Of a stretch of 64,000 nucleotides of DNA, positions 21,675 to 32,232 are shown one piece after another. Position 1 is the first letter of the stretch; every line of letters begins with the position of its first letter. Position numbers and translations under genes: made by a program. The DNA is from Saccharomycopsis fibuligera x Saccharomycopsis cf. fibuligera (Eukaryota; Ascomycota; Saccharomycetes; Ascoideales; Saccharomycopsidaceae). The notes under the pieces were generated by a model. It worked only from the letters and a program-made list of their open reading frames with translations. It made no database searches and was not told the origin of the DNA. The DNA lies in assembly GCA_001936135.1 (NCBI GenBank), contig CP012810.1, positions 3,906,001-3,970,000 on the forward strand. Direction: 5' to 3'.

Positions 21675-23249
21675 TTATTGAAAAGCAATGTAATCATAGT
21701 ACCCAAAATACTTAATCATTACTACCGAAGTCGAATCCAATCCAAAATCTATCAATTTTTTAATACATTCCTCGCCATAATATCCACCCACACCACGAAA
21801 ACCATCTTCAATGTTAGCCATTTTGAAAAACTGTGCAAAATTCAGAAGCACCTCCATTGGATCTGCATCCTTAAAGCTCAATAACTTTTCCAATTTTATA
21901 GTAGCCAGTCCAAATAGACTAGAAATTTCATCATTGTTAAGAATGAAATTTTTCAATCTTAGAAATTTCAAATATGCTAAACAGGAACGAGTCTCGTAAG
22001 TGGCCTGCACTGCGGGACTAATGATTTGCAATTGGAAAAAGCGGGCCACAAATTCAAATATTCCATCAGGGAAATCGTGATTGATGTATTTTTCAATTGG
22101 CATGTCGTACATATAGATGGATAATAGCACAATTTCTTGCAAGTTGTTAACGTGTAGATTCCACAACGACTCATTGTATGAAGCTAAGTATTCTCCCATA
22201 AGTTGGTCAATGTCTGGATTGGTTTTGAGAGTTTCATCAATGATGTCGTAGAATCTGTCACCAAAACCGGTAAAGTATTCTTTAGCAGTTATATTTCTGC
22301 CACCGCTGCTACTGTTCTTGAGTGGTGTATTATCTGATTGTAGTATGAACTTGAAGTTGCTGTCAATCCGACTAAAAAGTTGAACGTAAATCATATTATT
22401 CAATTTCAATTTAGATATTTTATCATGCCATATCAAGTTCAACTTGCCATTTGATTGTGAAATGTCTTCATGGTAGCAGGAATAATGTAAAAGACAGTTA
22501 TACAAGTACGCCATATTAACAAGATTGGCATCTGGTATCAGTACTGGCAACTGCAAAATATCGGTAATGGCATTAGGCACAATATTATTAATAATGCCAA
22601 TATCAACATTGTTGCGAAGATTCCATGATGATCCAAATTTCTCTAGCTTAAATATAGGCAAGTGAAGTTCATACTTTCTTTGCGCTAAAAATTGTTCATC
22701 TATACTGTCTTTGAAGCTTAATAAGCATTGTAAAAGAACCTGTGATACTAGAGTGCTGTAGAAGCTTTGTTGAAACTTGTTATACACGATGCTAAGATTG
22801 TCCTGATACACCGCAAGATCGCTATCAATGGAGATTAATACAGATAACAAAAGCGGGTTTCCATCAAGCAGTTGAAAGTAGTTGCTAAAGACTTTCTCAT
22901 ATTGGAATATATGCACTGTTAACGCTTGAATCTGTTTAAGTATTACCAGCACATTGTCAAAGGAAACATGGATTTGCTGGGGTTCTCTCAATCTTGATAA
23001 TGGGGTAGATAGTTCCCCACTGTTGAAGCCAAGAGTATTGAAACTATTGATCAAGCCTTCAGTATCGTCAGCATATGAATTTTGGTAGCCGTATTGAGGT
23101 TGTCTTGGATGGCGAAGACGATGGCGATATCTAACATAATCTGGGGCAAAAAGTTGACAATCGAGGCTGAATTGCCGTTTTAAATGGTCATGACTATGGA
23201 CTGGCCCTTCTGTCCGCGGATACAAATTCAAATTATCTGAGCTTTCCAT
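21675..23249 (-). CDS. Unassigned 524-residue protein
   Basis: I do not recognise this gene. The first 85 residues are polar and Tyr/Arg/His-rich and look disordered; from about 95 to the end the sequence is dense in hydrophobic residues at helical spacing, like an all-alpha domain. There is no signal peptide, transmembrane segment, zinc cluster or catalytic motif. The C-terminal part (LLNFAQFFKMANIEDGF, then GGYYGEECIKKLIDFGL) faintly recalls the helical regulatory domain of fungal Zn2Cys6 regulators, here without the DNA-binding cluster. This is a weak impression only. Length, codon use and a clean poly-T/A-rich upstream region support a real gene. It is convergent with the Asn-rich secreted protein. 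Confidence 0.75.
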   Translation of the reverse strand: MESSDNLNLYPRTEGPVHSHDHLKRQFSLDCQLFAPDYVRYRHRLRHPRQPQYGYQNSYADDTEGLINSFNTLGFNSGELSTPLSRLREPQQIHVSFDNVLVILKQIQALTVHIFQYEKVFSNYFQLLDGNPLLLSVLISIDSDLAVYQDNLSIVYNKFQQSFYSTLVSQVLLQCLLSFKDSIDEQFLAQRKYELHLPIFKLEKFGSSWNLRNNVDIGIINNIVPNAITDILQLPVLIPDANLVNMAYLYNCLLHYSCYHEDISQSNGKLNLIWHDKISKLKLNNMIYVQLFSRIDSNFKFILQSDNTPLKNSSSGGRNITAKEYFTGFGDRFYDIIDETLKTNPDIDQLMGEYLASYNESLWNLHVNNLQEIVLLSIYMYDMPIEKYINHDFPDGIFEFVARFFQLQIISPAVQATYETRSCLAYLKFLRLKNFILNNDEISSLFGLATIKLEKLLSFKDADPMEVLLNFAQFFKMANIEDGFRGVGGYYGEECIKKLIDFGLDSTSVVMIKYFGYYDYIAFQ

Positions 23250-25354
23250 GGATAAGTGAAATTCTTTTTTTTTTTTTTTTTATTTTTTTTTTTATTTTTC
23301 TCTTTTCAGTCAGTCAGTCGGCATGAAGCGAGAACCCTTGCTGCTTGGTCTTAGGTGATTATGATCCATCTACTGCGTGGCCTCTAGCCAGATCTATCAC
23401 TGGGGTTTGATTTTCTCTGGATCAAGTTTTCTGCATCGCGGAGTCATAATTTACGACCCTATGTGGATTACATGTGGATATCTGCACAGTTATTGTTGAT
23501 AGTAGCGTCTTATCACAGTATGCAAACTAATGCGCACTTCTCGGCGTAAAATATGCGTGTACTAAAATGCACAACAATTCTATTGTCTTTCAGGCCAAAC
23601 ACATGGCTATTTCCGGAATGTGTACTGAATGGAAGGAGCCTTACTTCATCCTCTGATTTTCTTTTCTTCGATATTCAATTCAAACCTCAACTTGATGTTA
23701 CATGCATAGCAGTTCAATGAAGTATTTTCTCCATGCTGGTTAGCTTTGGTAGAGAGAGGCCAACTTTTATTGTTTTTTATTCTCGTTCGTATTTAATGGG
23801 TCTAAGATGCATAGTACTGCGTGTCTCGCTCGCTAAGAGAAACAATTGTTTACGATATTACACTTTTCGAATTTGTGTAATTTGATTCAATTGGCTGGAT
23901 TGCGACCTCTAGGGTATTCAAGAAGAGGCCCTTCTTAATATGTGACTACTTATTGAATATTTGCAACCAATGAAATAGGCGCTGAAAGTATATATGTTTT
24001 TTTTTTTTTTTTTTTTTTTTTGCTTTTTTTCTTTGTCCTTTTTCTCTCTCGTTGATTTGCCGTGTATGCTTTATCTAAGCGATAATCATAAGCTTTTTTG
24101 CCTCTTCGTTGTAACTTTGGATACCTGAGAAGTAGTTGATCGAGCTATGTGTAAAACAAAATGTTAAAATCGGTTTGCATTGACACAGTTGATTGGAATA
24201 AAACAAGTAGTAGCCATATATGCTTTTGGCCAAAAATGCTTCCAAAAAAAAAAAAAAGACGAAGAAAATTGATCAATCCAGACCGTCGAGACCATAGTGT
24301 CCAATTAAAATTCACCACATTTTCTCCATAAAAACAATTAAAACACAAACAGAAACAAAAAAAAAAAGAAAAAGAAAAGCCTGTGTGTAGGTTGTTCTGA
24401 TTGTCGTGGCTGGCAAACGTGATATGGTAGTTTTGGTTCTCTGCGTGCCAAAAGCCTATAAGCGATAGGGAAAAATTAGGAAAAAATTTTTAACCCAAAA
24501 ATAATTTGGGGGATAAAAAGAAAAATAATAAAACAGGTGTATGACTTTGTTTATGTTTTTAAAAACAACTTTTGAAAGCAAGGTAATGTGGTAGTGGGGC
24601 TCTGGGCTTGTGATCAGCACACATCGCTGTCCTGGTAAAGTTACAATCGTGGCTGGATTTAGCGAGGTCGGTGCTTTTCGAAGTTCTTTGATGCAGGCCT
24701 CGGTGCCTTCTATTGCGTGAATTCCCTGTCTGGTCTTTAGCCGCGGGAATGGGAGTCTGGACATTTTTTTTTCTTCCCTGGCTGTTTGTGGCACAAAAGT
24801 TGAGAAGTAAAATTACCTTTCTGTTCTTCTTTTTATCCCATTTGTGTTGTGAATCTTTCTACGACAATCCTTTCTTTTATTCTTGTTTTCCTACTCTTAT
24901 TTCTTATTTCCTTAGTGTTCTGTATCACCTAAGAGACATTTCTTCAAAACATCATTATCAATGGCCAACTCTTTCGAGCAAAAACTACATACAGAAAGCT
25001 TCGAGAATTTACAAAAGTTTACTTCGTTAAATACGGAGAGATCACGTCATACCAAAGCCTTTCGGGTGCTACTTATAGGTTAAATAAAATGAAAAACCTA
25101 TAACGACGGTCAAAATCCTAAGCTCTGTAAGTGTTTCAATTATATCAATCTATTGTGCTTTCAACGTCTTTTAAAGTAATAAGACGAAACAAGAATATTT
25201 CATGAAAAATGTGATATCAGCTAGTGGTAAATAAAAAGAACCCAAAAACTTTGTTTTCACAAGCAAGAACAAAAAAAAAAAAAAAAAAAAAAAAGAAAAA
25301 AGACAAAGAAAAAGAAAACCATATAAGCAAGGCTGATAGTAAAATAGTATAGAC
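23250..25354. other. 2.1-kb mostly gene-free stretch
   Basis: Contains T runs at 23263-23300 and 23997-24021, an A24 run at 25271-25294, and one short candidate ORF at 24961-25083 (listed separately). Otherwise AT-rich with no credible coding sequence. Confidence 0.5.
24961..25083 (+). CDS. Candidate small protein, 40 residues
   Basis: A short ORF starting MANSFEQKLHTESF and ending KAFRVLLIG. It is supported only by context: the 120 bp upstream grade from T-rich to A-rich (ending catcattatca before the ATG), as in a typical yeast leader, and the product is a charged amphipathic peptide rather than low complexity. No family recognised. It could equally be a chance ORF or part of a spliced gene whose other exon I cannot see. 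Confidence 0.25.
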   Translation: MANSFEQKLHTESFENLQKFTSLNTERSRHTKAFRVLLIG

Positions 25355-27895
25355 TTAAGCACCAGCTCGAGAACATAGACTATTCAAATCCACAGCATAA
25401 CTATCAACAAAATTGTTAAATTGTTCTTTCAATCTTTCAAATTCGACTTCAAAGTTTGACTCCACATCAAACAAAGGATTTATTAAAACTAAAGGGATTT
25501 TCTCCAGACCTTCTGTTTTCCTAATGACACTTAATGGCATACAGTCATCAAGCAATATAGTTTGAAGATTAGGAAGAAAAGACAATAAAGACTGAATAAG
25601 CTCATGATAATAGAAAACCAAAAAATATGAGTAATTGTTGGCGATGTCTTGTAATATATTCAACAAACGAAATTCTATTCTATTCTTGTCAAATTTCGTG
25701 TGGCAACCTATAGTAGAGCAGTCCTCTTGACCGAACGTATGTTGCAAAATTTTAAGGTATGGGTCGTCTATCCTTTCTATCAAGTTAAAGAGTGCATTCA
25801 TTGTGGTCTTAAAATATGACATTTGCTTAAAATAGTCATCGGCAACAATAGAAGGATATACCATTGAGGCAAAGTGTCTAATCAAGAACTCTGACAAAAT
25901 TTCATGCTGATGTTTGAAACATTGTTCAAACTTCCATGAGCCATTGTCTGCCACCAAATAAGCAATATTGAAAAATTGCAAATAACTCATTAAAAACTGT
26001 TTTATCCTTTTTTCATTTAGTTGAACATCAAACTTCAAGTGTTGAGATCTTTCTGAAAGTCTTGAATTTTCCGAAATTAAGTTATCGTAGAGCTTTTCCA
26101 CTGTAGCTTCTTGATGATGATAAGGTCCATTATCCGAAGATTCGTAGATTTGAAGAAGCATATCAACATCATTGTCTATATGATAATTAAATATGCACTT
26201 ATAGGATTTTTCTGATAAATAGTCAAGAATTGCAGAAATGGAAAGAAAACTGATTTCAAGCTTGAGATTTTTTATACTGTTGAAAGAAAATGATTGCCTT
26301 TCAATTGAGCTTATGCTGCGCAAATACAAGCCTTGATATTCTTGATGTCTAGTATTGCGCAATTTTAAAGAGTTAAACCATGCTCTTTCAGACAGAGATG
26401 AATTTGATTCTGCATAATACATATCATCACTATTGTAAAAGTCTTCATCAGATTCTGTTTCTCGTTCTTCTTCTTCACTATGATCCAATACCGGATTAGT
26501 TGCCCAATCTTTGCATGTAAAGATAAAATCCTCCACCTTTTCGAAATATTGTAAAAGCGATTGTGCTATTCCTTGTTCACTAAAATAAATAATTTGATCC
26601 CCTCTTGGAACATAGATTTCAATTGTTTTGACATTACGAAAAAACTTTGTATTTTTAACCAAATACTTCATCACATGAACCAAATTCACACGTCTGTTAG
26701 GCAGCTGATCACCTCCTTCTACCAAATTTTCATGTCTTGAATCAAGGCAAATTCGCTCGACTTTACTAAAGTCAGCAAACTGGCTCAAGTAGTCCACACT
26801 TCCCTCCAAAGATCTCACTAATAACATATTCAGGAGATCATTTTCCAGCTGCACATACAGAGTGCAAAACTTCAAAGTTTCAAAAGCAATAGGTATATTA
26901 TCTTTGTTACTGTTGAGAAGGTTTTTGAACTTCTCCATCATCATAGAACCGTCAAATGAATCACCATTCAAGTCAAAAAATAAAGTAAGCAGTTTATGGC
27001 ATTGTGTACTATTATCTTCAGGATAAATATTATCAAACCTATCAATTAGAGATACCTCACCTGGACCAATTACTTCGTGATAATTGGCTTCATCATTCCC
27101 AAATAGCAACCTTTGCCCTGGAAAACTTCCATTGCCATTCAATAAAGACTCAAAAATATCAAACTCTTTAGCAAAATGAATGACACTCCTCACTTTCCTC
27201 ACTAATGCTAAATTCGTATTTTCATTCATCGCTATGCTTCTTAAAAAATTTATCATTTGATGACTATCCACAAACAGCACTTTTTGCAAAGATTCACATT
27301 TTGTAATAATTTTGGTTAGCAAAACGTTGAACATATCATGGATTTTCGAGTCTTCATTTTTTTCAACATTTTCATGCCGTATAAGAATTTCTTGGCAATT
27401 GGTCAAAAAGTTTGAGTTTTGACTCAATTGCTGTAAATATTGATAAAATGATACTTTGCAAAGATATTTGTTCATTACAGATACTCCAAAACTATTGAAC
27501 TGTAATTCTTTGCGAAAAGTATCAATATCATGGGTCAACATGTGCTCACCGTCCAGATTATCTCTGCTATGCTCATCTAAATGATCAGTAATGACATAAT
27601 TAATAGGCAAGAAAGTATAGGGGAATTTTTTGCTTAATAGCTCAAAGGTTTGAGAGAATGAAGTTGCAGCTAAAACATTGTCCTTGTTGCTGTGATGATA
27701 ATACCCGGGGAGGGACATTTTATTGTCGTTCAAGCAGATTTTCCGATATAACTGAGGCACCGCCAATTTATAAAAATTCCGATTAGTAAAAAGTAAGCTA
27801 TACAAGGAAGAGCGATCTAAAAAAATTAGGATATTGAGTAATACCTCTGTCGGTAGTTCATCTAGTGAAACTGACATTCCTGGTGCCTGGCCCAT
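25355..27895 (-). CDS. F-box protein of unknown substrate
   Basis: An 846-residue protein with an N-terminal F-box at about residues 11-52 (LDELPTEVLLNILIFLDRSS, then NRNFYKLAVPQLYRKI), the Skp1-binding module of SCF ubiquitin ligases. The remaining roughly 790 residues are rich in Leu, Phe and Asn with irregular leucine periodicity and an acidic stretch around 490-510 (SEEEERETESDEDF). They could form a degenerate leucine-rich or helical substrate-binding region, but no canonical LRR or WD40 repeats are evident. A second Met at residue 7 is an equally good start. Fungal F-box proteins of this size often remain uncharacterised; no specific orthologue is recognised. Confidence 0.8.
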   Translation of the reverse strand: MGQAPGMSVSLDELPTEVLLNILIFLDRSSLYSLLFTNRNFYKLAVPQLYRKICLNDNKMSLPGYYHHSNKDNVLAATSFSQTFELLSKKFPYTFLPINYVITDHLDEHSRDNLDGEHMLTHDIDTFRKELQFNSFGVSVMNKYLCKVSFYQYLQQLSQNSNFLTNCQEILIRHENVEKNEDSKIHDMFNVLLTKIITKCESLQKVLFVDSHQMINFLRSIAMNENTNLALVRKVRSVIHFAKEFDIFESLLNGNGSFPGQRLLFGNDEANYHEVIGPGEVSLIDRFDNIYPEDNSTQCHKLLTLFFDLNGDSFDGSMMMEKFKNLLNSNKDNIPIAFETLKFCTLYVQLENDLLNMLLVRSLEGSVDYLSQFADFSKVERICLDSRHENLVEGGDQLPNRRVNLVHVMKYLVKNTKFFRNVKTIEIYVPRGDQIIYFSEQGIAQSLLQYFEKVEDFIFTCKDWATNPVLDHSEEEERETESDEDFYNSDDMYYAESNSSLSERAWFNSLKLRNTRHQEYQGLYLRSISSIERQSFSFNSIKNLKLEISFLSISAILDYLSEKSYKCIFNYHIDNDVDMLLQIYESSDNGPYHHQEATVEKLYDNLISENSRLSERSQHLKFDVQLNEKRIKQFLMSYLQFFNIAYLVADNGSWKFEQCFKHQHEILSEFLIRHFASMVYPSIVADDYFKQMSYFKTTMNALFNLIERIDDPYLKILQHTFGQEDCSTIGCHTKFDKNRIEFRLLNILQDIANNYSYFLVFYYHELIQSLLSFLPNLQTILLDDCMPLSVIRKTEGLEKIPLVLINPLFDVESNFEVEFERLKEQFNNFVDSYAVDLNSLCSRAGA

Positions 27896-29086
27896 GCAAT
27901 GCCTTTTTCTTTCAGTTCAGTCTCAGTTTCGTTTAGGTTGTTCAATGAAGAGAAGCGAAAAGCAGTGAAACACGCGAGAAAAAAAGAAAATGTGTCAAAA
28001 GAAAAAGAATCCAGGAAGGAAGAAAAGTAAGCTAAGTGAAAAATAAAAAAATTTTTTTCTCTTCTTTCTATGTTTTCTCGCTTGTTTTTCGCAGCTCCGC
28101 AGTATGCGGCAATGACAGGTAGCTAGTGACAGGAGACAGAAAGCAGGCAGACAGTACACTATATATATTTATATATTTATATGTATAGTACGTTATGTAC
28201 TGTGTAATATGTACTGTGTACTCTTCGTATATGTTGTGCAAAGCAAATAATAGATTGTGTGTGACTGGTGACGCAAACCAGGAAGCGAGAAGCTTTTTTT
28301 TTCTTTTTTTTTTTTTTTTTTTTTTCATTTTCCTTTCAAGATTCCACTATTGTTTACTTGTTGACAATTATTCTTCCAATTACCTTTTTCGTTCTACGCA
28401 TACGAAGAGGACAGTTCGAAACGAAAGATTATTAAATTAAAAACCCTGTGCTATACGCTGGAAGTATGCTAGTGAATCTTTTTGATTTATTGATAGAAAT
28501 TTTTAGTATATATTATCGTTGACAGGTAGTTGTCAAGCGACACACATCCAGTTGTTATGTAAGTATAAAAGTTGTGCGACAGGAAACACAACAATGCACA
28601 ATGCAGTAATTATGACTATTAAATATTATTCATTAGGGCTAGTACTAGGTATGATATCTCTGTGTATGACAAATGAAAAACTAAAGAAGACAATAAGCAA
28701 AAAGGAATATCGAAAACAAAATGACCGAAAATAAGAAACAGAATATGTATAAATAAAACAAAGCAGAAGTGACAGAAAAAGTGTCAAGAAATAAAAGTCA
28801 AAAGAAAAATGCACCGAATGAAAAAAAAAAAAAATTTTTTTAAAAAAAAGAAAACAAAAGGCAAATGAAAAAAGTTTTCCGAAAAATAGTAAAATTTACA
28901 GGAAATCAACTAGTTAGGCAACACTCCGTGTAATGTAAGATTGCCAATTTGTCCGACCCACGGAGGTGGATCCCTTCTCCTTGTGGTGCTTGGCTTGCTG
29001 CATCACACTGCATAAGATTCGCTGCGCATTTTTCGCTTATCCATGCGTCTGCATGCGTGCATGGAATGTGCATCCGCCACAAGTGG
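27896..29086. other. 1.2-kb gene-free region
   Basis: Promoter of the F-box gene on one side and the 3' flank of ISC1 on the other. It holds tata/attta repeats at 28159-28182, a T-rich tract at 28293-28325 and A/T tracts at 28819-28855. The segment 28920-29085 is more GC-rich but has no recognisable product. Confidence 0.5.
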
Positions 29087-30496
29087 CTAATGAGTTGACA
29101 GAAGCTCTGCCAACTGCTCTTGCACGCTGAGCTCCTGATCGCTGGCTTGGAGTTTAACCTCTTGTAAAGCACGGTACTCTTTAGGAAGGAACAAAATCAC
29201 AATAAGCCCGTTTCCCGTTGCGGTGATTGCCAAGATAGTGGCTAATAGCATTACCAACACTGAGGACCAGCTCGAAAATCCGCTGGTAAATGGAACCATA
29301 ACATGGAGACCAATAATTAAAAATATTGATACCAACACATGAGCGGCTCTCCAACGAAGTTGCCAGCGCAAAATTGTATGTTTTTGATAATCACTAATCA
29401 AGGCTTTGAGTTCAAGGGCAACTTGTAGACGTTCATACAAGATATTCTTTTGATCATCAACGGAAAAGTTCAGATCGTTTTGTAAAGTCGACACTGTCTC
29501 TGCGCCTTGTGCCCCAGACGAGACTCTCAACCGACAATAATATGCAAAGTGATCAGATAAACTGCCCACGTTGGGAACCTGTTCGGTAAATCTCACCAGC
29601 GCTTCAAGTGGTTCCAACTTTGGACTAATCAACGCGTAATCTAATCTGCAAGCTTTAGATACGGGCAAATGGGCTCTCCAAGTATTCAATGACGAGTCAC
29701 AAGTTGTGGCACCACGCACTAGTTGCAAATTAGGTTCAAGACGAGAAATTTCTTGGACAGTCAATGGTACTGCGTTGGTAGATTTCATCAACACATTCCA
29801 AGAGTCATCAAGATTTGAATTCTTAGTTAAAATTCTAAACGGCAATGAGTCAGGCTTGGAGTTCAAATCACCCACCACAATAACCGCATAACCAGCCATA
29901 GACATTAATTTTGCAATTTTGGCAAAATCCCATGCTTGACATGCTCTATGGCAATCATAAGCCGCATCACCTGTGGCTGCATAAGGCGCGTGCATATGAC
30001 TATTGAGCACCGCTATTGGTACGCTATTCAAACTAGAAGCTCTTAGGATAGTAACAGAAATGCTTTTCCCCACGTACCAGTCACCTCTGAAAAAAGCGCT
30101 TGGTCTTCCATTAATTGGAAACCTGTATAAAAATGTCGACTCAATTGGAATTTTTGACAAAATGGCTAATCCGGGGCCAGTTATAATTCCAGACTTGAAC
30201 CATCTTCTATATGGATATAGGCCTTGAAGGGTTTCATTCATGTAATCCCAATCTTCCTCACACCAGATCTCTTGTAGTGCCACCACATCATATTGATGCT
30301 TTTCATCGGAAGCCAATCGGTTGGTTATTTCTCTTAATCTTTCTTTTCTGAACTTTGACACATATTTCAAACCCCAGGTATTAAAGGTAAGAAATCGTAT
30401 ACCTGGTTCTTTGGAGGCCTTTGGATTGGGTTTGCTGAGATAGCTATTATTCTCAGAAGTAGATGAGACCACAGGTATTATGTTCTCTTTAACCAT
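29087..30496 (-). CDS. ISC1: Inositol phosphosphingolipid phospholipase C (neutral sphingomyelinase family)
   Basis: Isc1 hydrolyses inositol phosphosphingolipids (IPC, MIPC, M(IP)2C) to ceramides and is tied to ER and mitochondrial sphingolipid signalling. The 469-residue product (S. cerevisiae 477) has the Mg-dependent endonuclease/exonuclease/phosphatase fold. It shows Asn39 in FNTWG, Glu76 in LQEIW, NSHMHAPY (165-172), GDAAYDCHRACQAWD (176-190), the metal/catalytic pair Asp210 and Asn212 in GDLNSKPDS, and the general-base His316 in SDHF. Two hydrophobic segments near 385-400 and 410-435 supply the C-terminal membrane anchor typical of the family. It is divergent from SPC25. A gat/gtt triplet repeat lies immediately upstream of the start. 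Confidence 0.94.
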   Translation of the reverse strand: MVKENIIPVVSSTSENNSYLSKPNPKASKEPGIRFLTFNTWGLKYVSKFRKERLREITNRLASDEKHQYDVVALQEIWCEEDWDYMNETLQGLYPYRRWFKSGIITGPGLAILSKIPIESTFLYRFPINGRPSAFFRGDWYVGKSISVTILRASSLNSVPIAVLNSHMHAPYAATGDAAYDCHRACQAWDFAKIAKLMSMAGYAVIVVGDLNSKPDSLPFRILTKNSNLDDSWNVLMKSTNAVPLTVQEISRLEPNLQLVRGATTCDSSLNTWRAHLPVSKACRLDYALISPKLEPLEALVRFTEQVPNVGSLSDHFAYYCRLRVSSGAQGAETVSTLQNDLNFSVDDQKNILYERLQVALELKALISDYQKHTILRWQLRWRAAHVLVSIFLIIGLHVMVPFTSGFSSWSSVLVMLLATILAITATGNGLIVILFLPKEYRALQEVKLQASDQELSVQEQLAELLSTH

Positions 30497-31084
30497 TACT
30501 CTGTATGATGATAATGATGGTAATGATGATGATGATGTTGTTGTTGTTGATGATGTTGTTGCTGTCGTTGTCGTTGTCGTTTGCGGTCAACTGTTAAGAT
30601 TGGTGGATCAACTAGAAGAAATAGGAATCAACGGCCGCATTTCTTTTTCTTTTATATCGGAGATGACAACAGTTGCGCTTCCACAATTACCCGATGTTTC
30701 GCAGAAAGGAAAACACGCAACTGCTTTTGAAGCAGAAATTTCTGCTGCTTGACCGTATACCGAATAATAAACAAATGTCACACTCAGCTAACACCGATTT
30801 ATCTTCTGTTGCAATTCACCCATAGCTTCTAATAGTTTATAGAAGTTCACCACGGCAAAGAACTCCTCTGAAGCCTATAGTTTTGACGCTTCGCGACTAA
30901 TCACATCACGTGCTTAAGAATATTTAATTATTTACGTTTTTATTTTTCCGTGTTTTTGTTTTTGTTTTTATTTGAGAAAGTGATTTGCTTGTTTACGTTT
31001 GATGGTCAAAAAAGAGAAGCACCAGAAGCCAAAAAGCAGCCATATCTACAATACAACAGCACATACACAAATACAAGCAACATC
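30497..31084. promoter_or_regulatory. Divergent promoter region ISC1 / SPC25 with triplet repeats
   Basis: About 590 bp. The first 90 bp upstream of ISC1 are a gatgat/gttgtt/gtcgtt repeat (30507-30580) that would fall in its 5' leader. An ORF in frame with SPC25 runs back to 30950 through a T-rich segment that looks untranslated. A cacgtg E-box (palindrome) is present at 30907-30912. Confidence 0.45.
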
Positions 31085-31780
31085 ATGTCGTCAGACCTCA
31101 TTGCTGTGCAGCAGCTTGATAATAAAATGGAGCACTTCCATCAAAACTTCAAGTCCAGCATCCAGACTTACAAAACACTGCTCTTGAACTCTCGAAACGA
31201 ATATGCATCCAACTATGAAGATCTGATAGCTAAACAAAATGAGTTGAAGAAAAAAATAGAAAAACTTAATGAGGATGAGGCAAAGGTGAAAGAGCTATTG
31301 AGCAACGAACTCAACACTTTAAATGATGCCAGGGCCAAGATCAATGAATTAACGAGCAATGAAGCAGCGCTCGTAAACAGCAAAAACTCCATTTACAAGA
31401 AGATACAGATATTGACAGAGCAAATAGAATTGAAAAAGTCTGAACTCAATAGCTCGAAAAAGGATTTGGATCGCAATTTGCAGAAAGATTTGAACTTGGT
31501 GAAACTATACGAGTCCTTTCTCGGGCTAAAGATTGACAGTGTTAAAGATGACGTAATAAGGTTTGTCTTTTTTAATCTACTACAGAATGATTTGGACCGC
31601 TCTTTTGAAGTAGTGCTAGATTTGTCGGATAATCAAGGGAATTATCGGATTCAATCTTTAAGTTATGACTTACCGGAAATAGAGGTGAACAATCACCTAA
31701 ATGATCTAAATCATAGCCGAAACTTGATTTTGTTCTTGAAGAATATCCGTACGTGCTTTCTAGATCACTTTCGAGGGTAG
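31085..31780 (+). CDS. SPC25: Ndc80 kinetochore complex subunit Spc25
   Basis: Spc25 pairs with Spc24 to form the inner, centromere-proximal end of the four-subunit Ndc80 complex that links microtubules to kinetochores. From the ATG at 31085 the product is 231 residues (S. cerevisiae 221). Residues about 20-125 are a continuous Lys/Glu/Asn-rich coiled coil (KQNELKKKIEKLNEDEAKVK and onwards). The C-terminal 100 residues form the compact RWD-type head, beginning near LVKLYESFLGLKI and including VIRFVFFNLLQNDLDRSFEV and IQSLSYDLPEIEV. The ORF is open back to 30950, but the extension is T-rich leader; MSSDLIAVQQL is preferred, after an aacatc leader. One in-frame CTG lies in YEDLIAK. Confidence 0.85.
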   Translation: MSSDLIAVQQLDNKMEHFHQNFKSSIQTYKTLLLNSRNEYASNYEDLIAKQNELKKKIEKLNEDEAKVKELLSNELNTLNDARAKINELTSNEAALVNSKNSIYKKIQILTEQIELKKSELNSSKKDLDRNLQKDLNLVKLYESFLGLKIDSVKDDVIRFVFFNLLQNDLDRSFEVVLDLSDNQGNYRIQSLSYDLPEIEVNNHLNDLNHSRNLILFLKNIRTCFLDHFRG

Positions 31781-32232
31781 ATTTTTTTTTGGTATTATAG
31801 CAATAAACGGTGGGATAGGTTTGGGGTTTTTATTTTGTTATAGCTGTTTGTCGATTGCCGTAGTTGTAGAGGAGCTGACGTTGTAGTTTAGTGTATAAAT
31901 ACGCAAGAATCACAACATTGTTGCGTACGTCATATGCGCCGACACACCAGAGCATGTGACAAGTGCTTTGGCACTTTCTTGCGATGAGCAGCGGTAGTCG
32001 CGGAAGCCCGCTGCCCTTCTGGAGGGCACAGGAGCTGTCAGTTGAATTTAAATTAATCACAACGAAGCCAAAACCTCAGACCTCTTCCGGTACTTCCATA
32101 AAGTTAATAAAGAAAAAACTTCCAGTATATTAATCAATAGCCTTCTAGAGTCATTTGAGTGCCTTCTCCCGTTGCAAATATCTCACACAATCACTTATCA
32201 TATATGGTCGCTATTACGAAGACAAATACACC
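31781..32232. other. Intergenic region with a hairpin-rich GC island
   Basis: Between SPC25 and ATG26. The 31930-32035 part is clearly more GC-rich than the flanks and holds three successive perfect-stem hairpins (31961-31976, 31988-32014, 32012-32028). A minus-strand 76-codon ORF covers it but resembles no known protein. It may be a structured leader of ATG26 or an unannotated non-coding RNA. Confidence 0.4.

Noticed and set aside
31830-32060. 76-codon minus-strand ORF in the hairpin island
   Set aside because: No family-like features; the hairpin structure explains the composition better.
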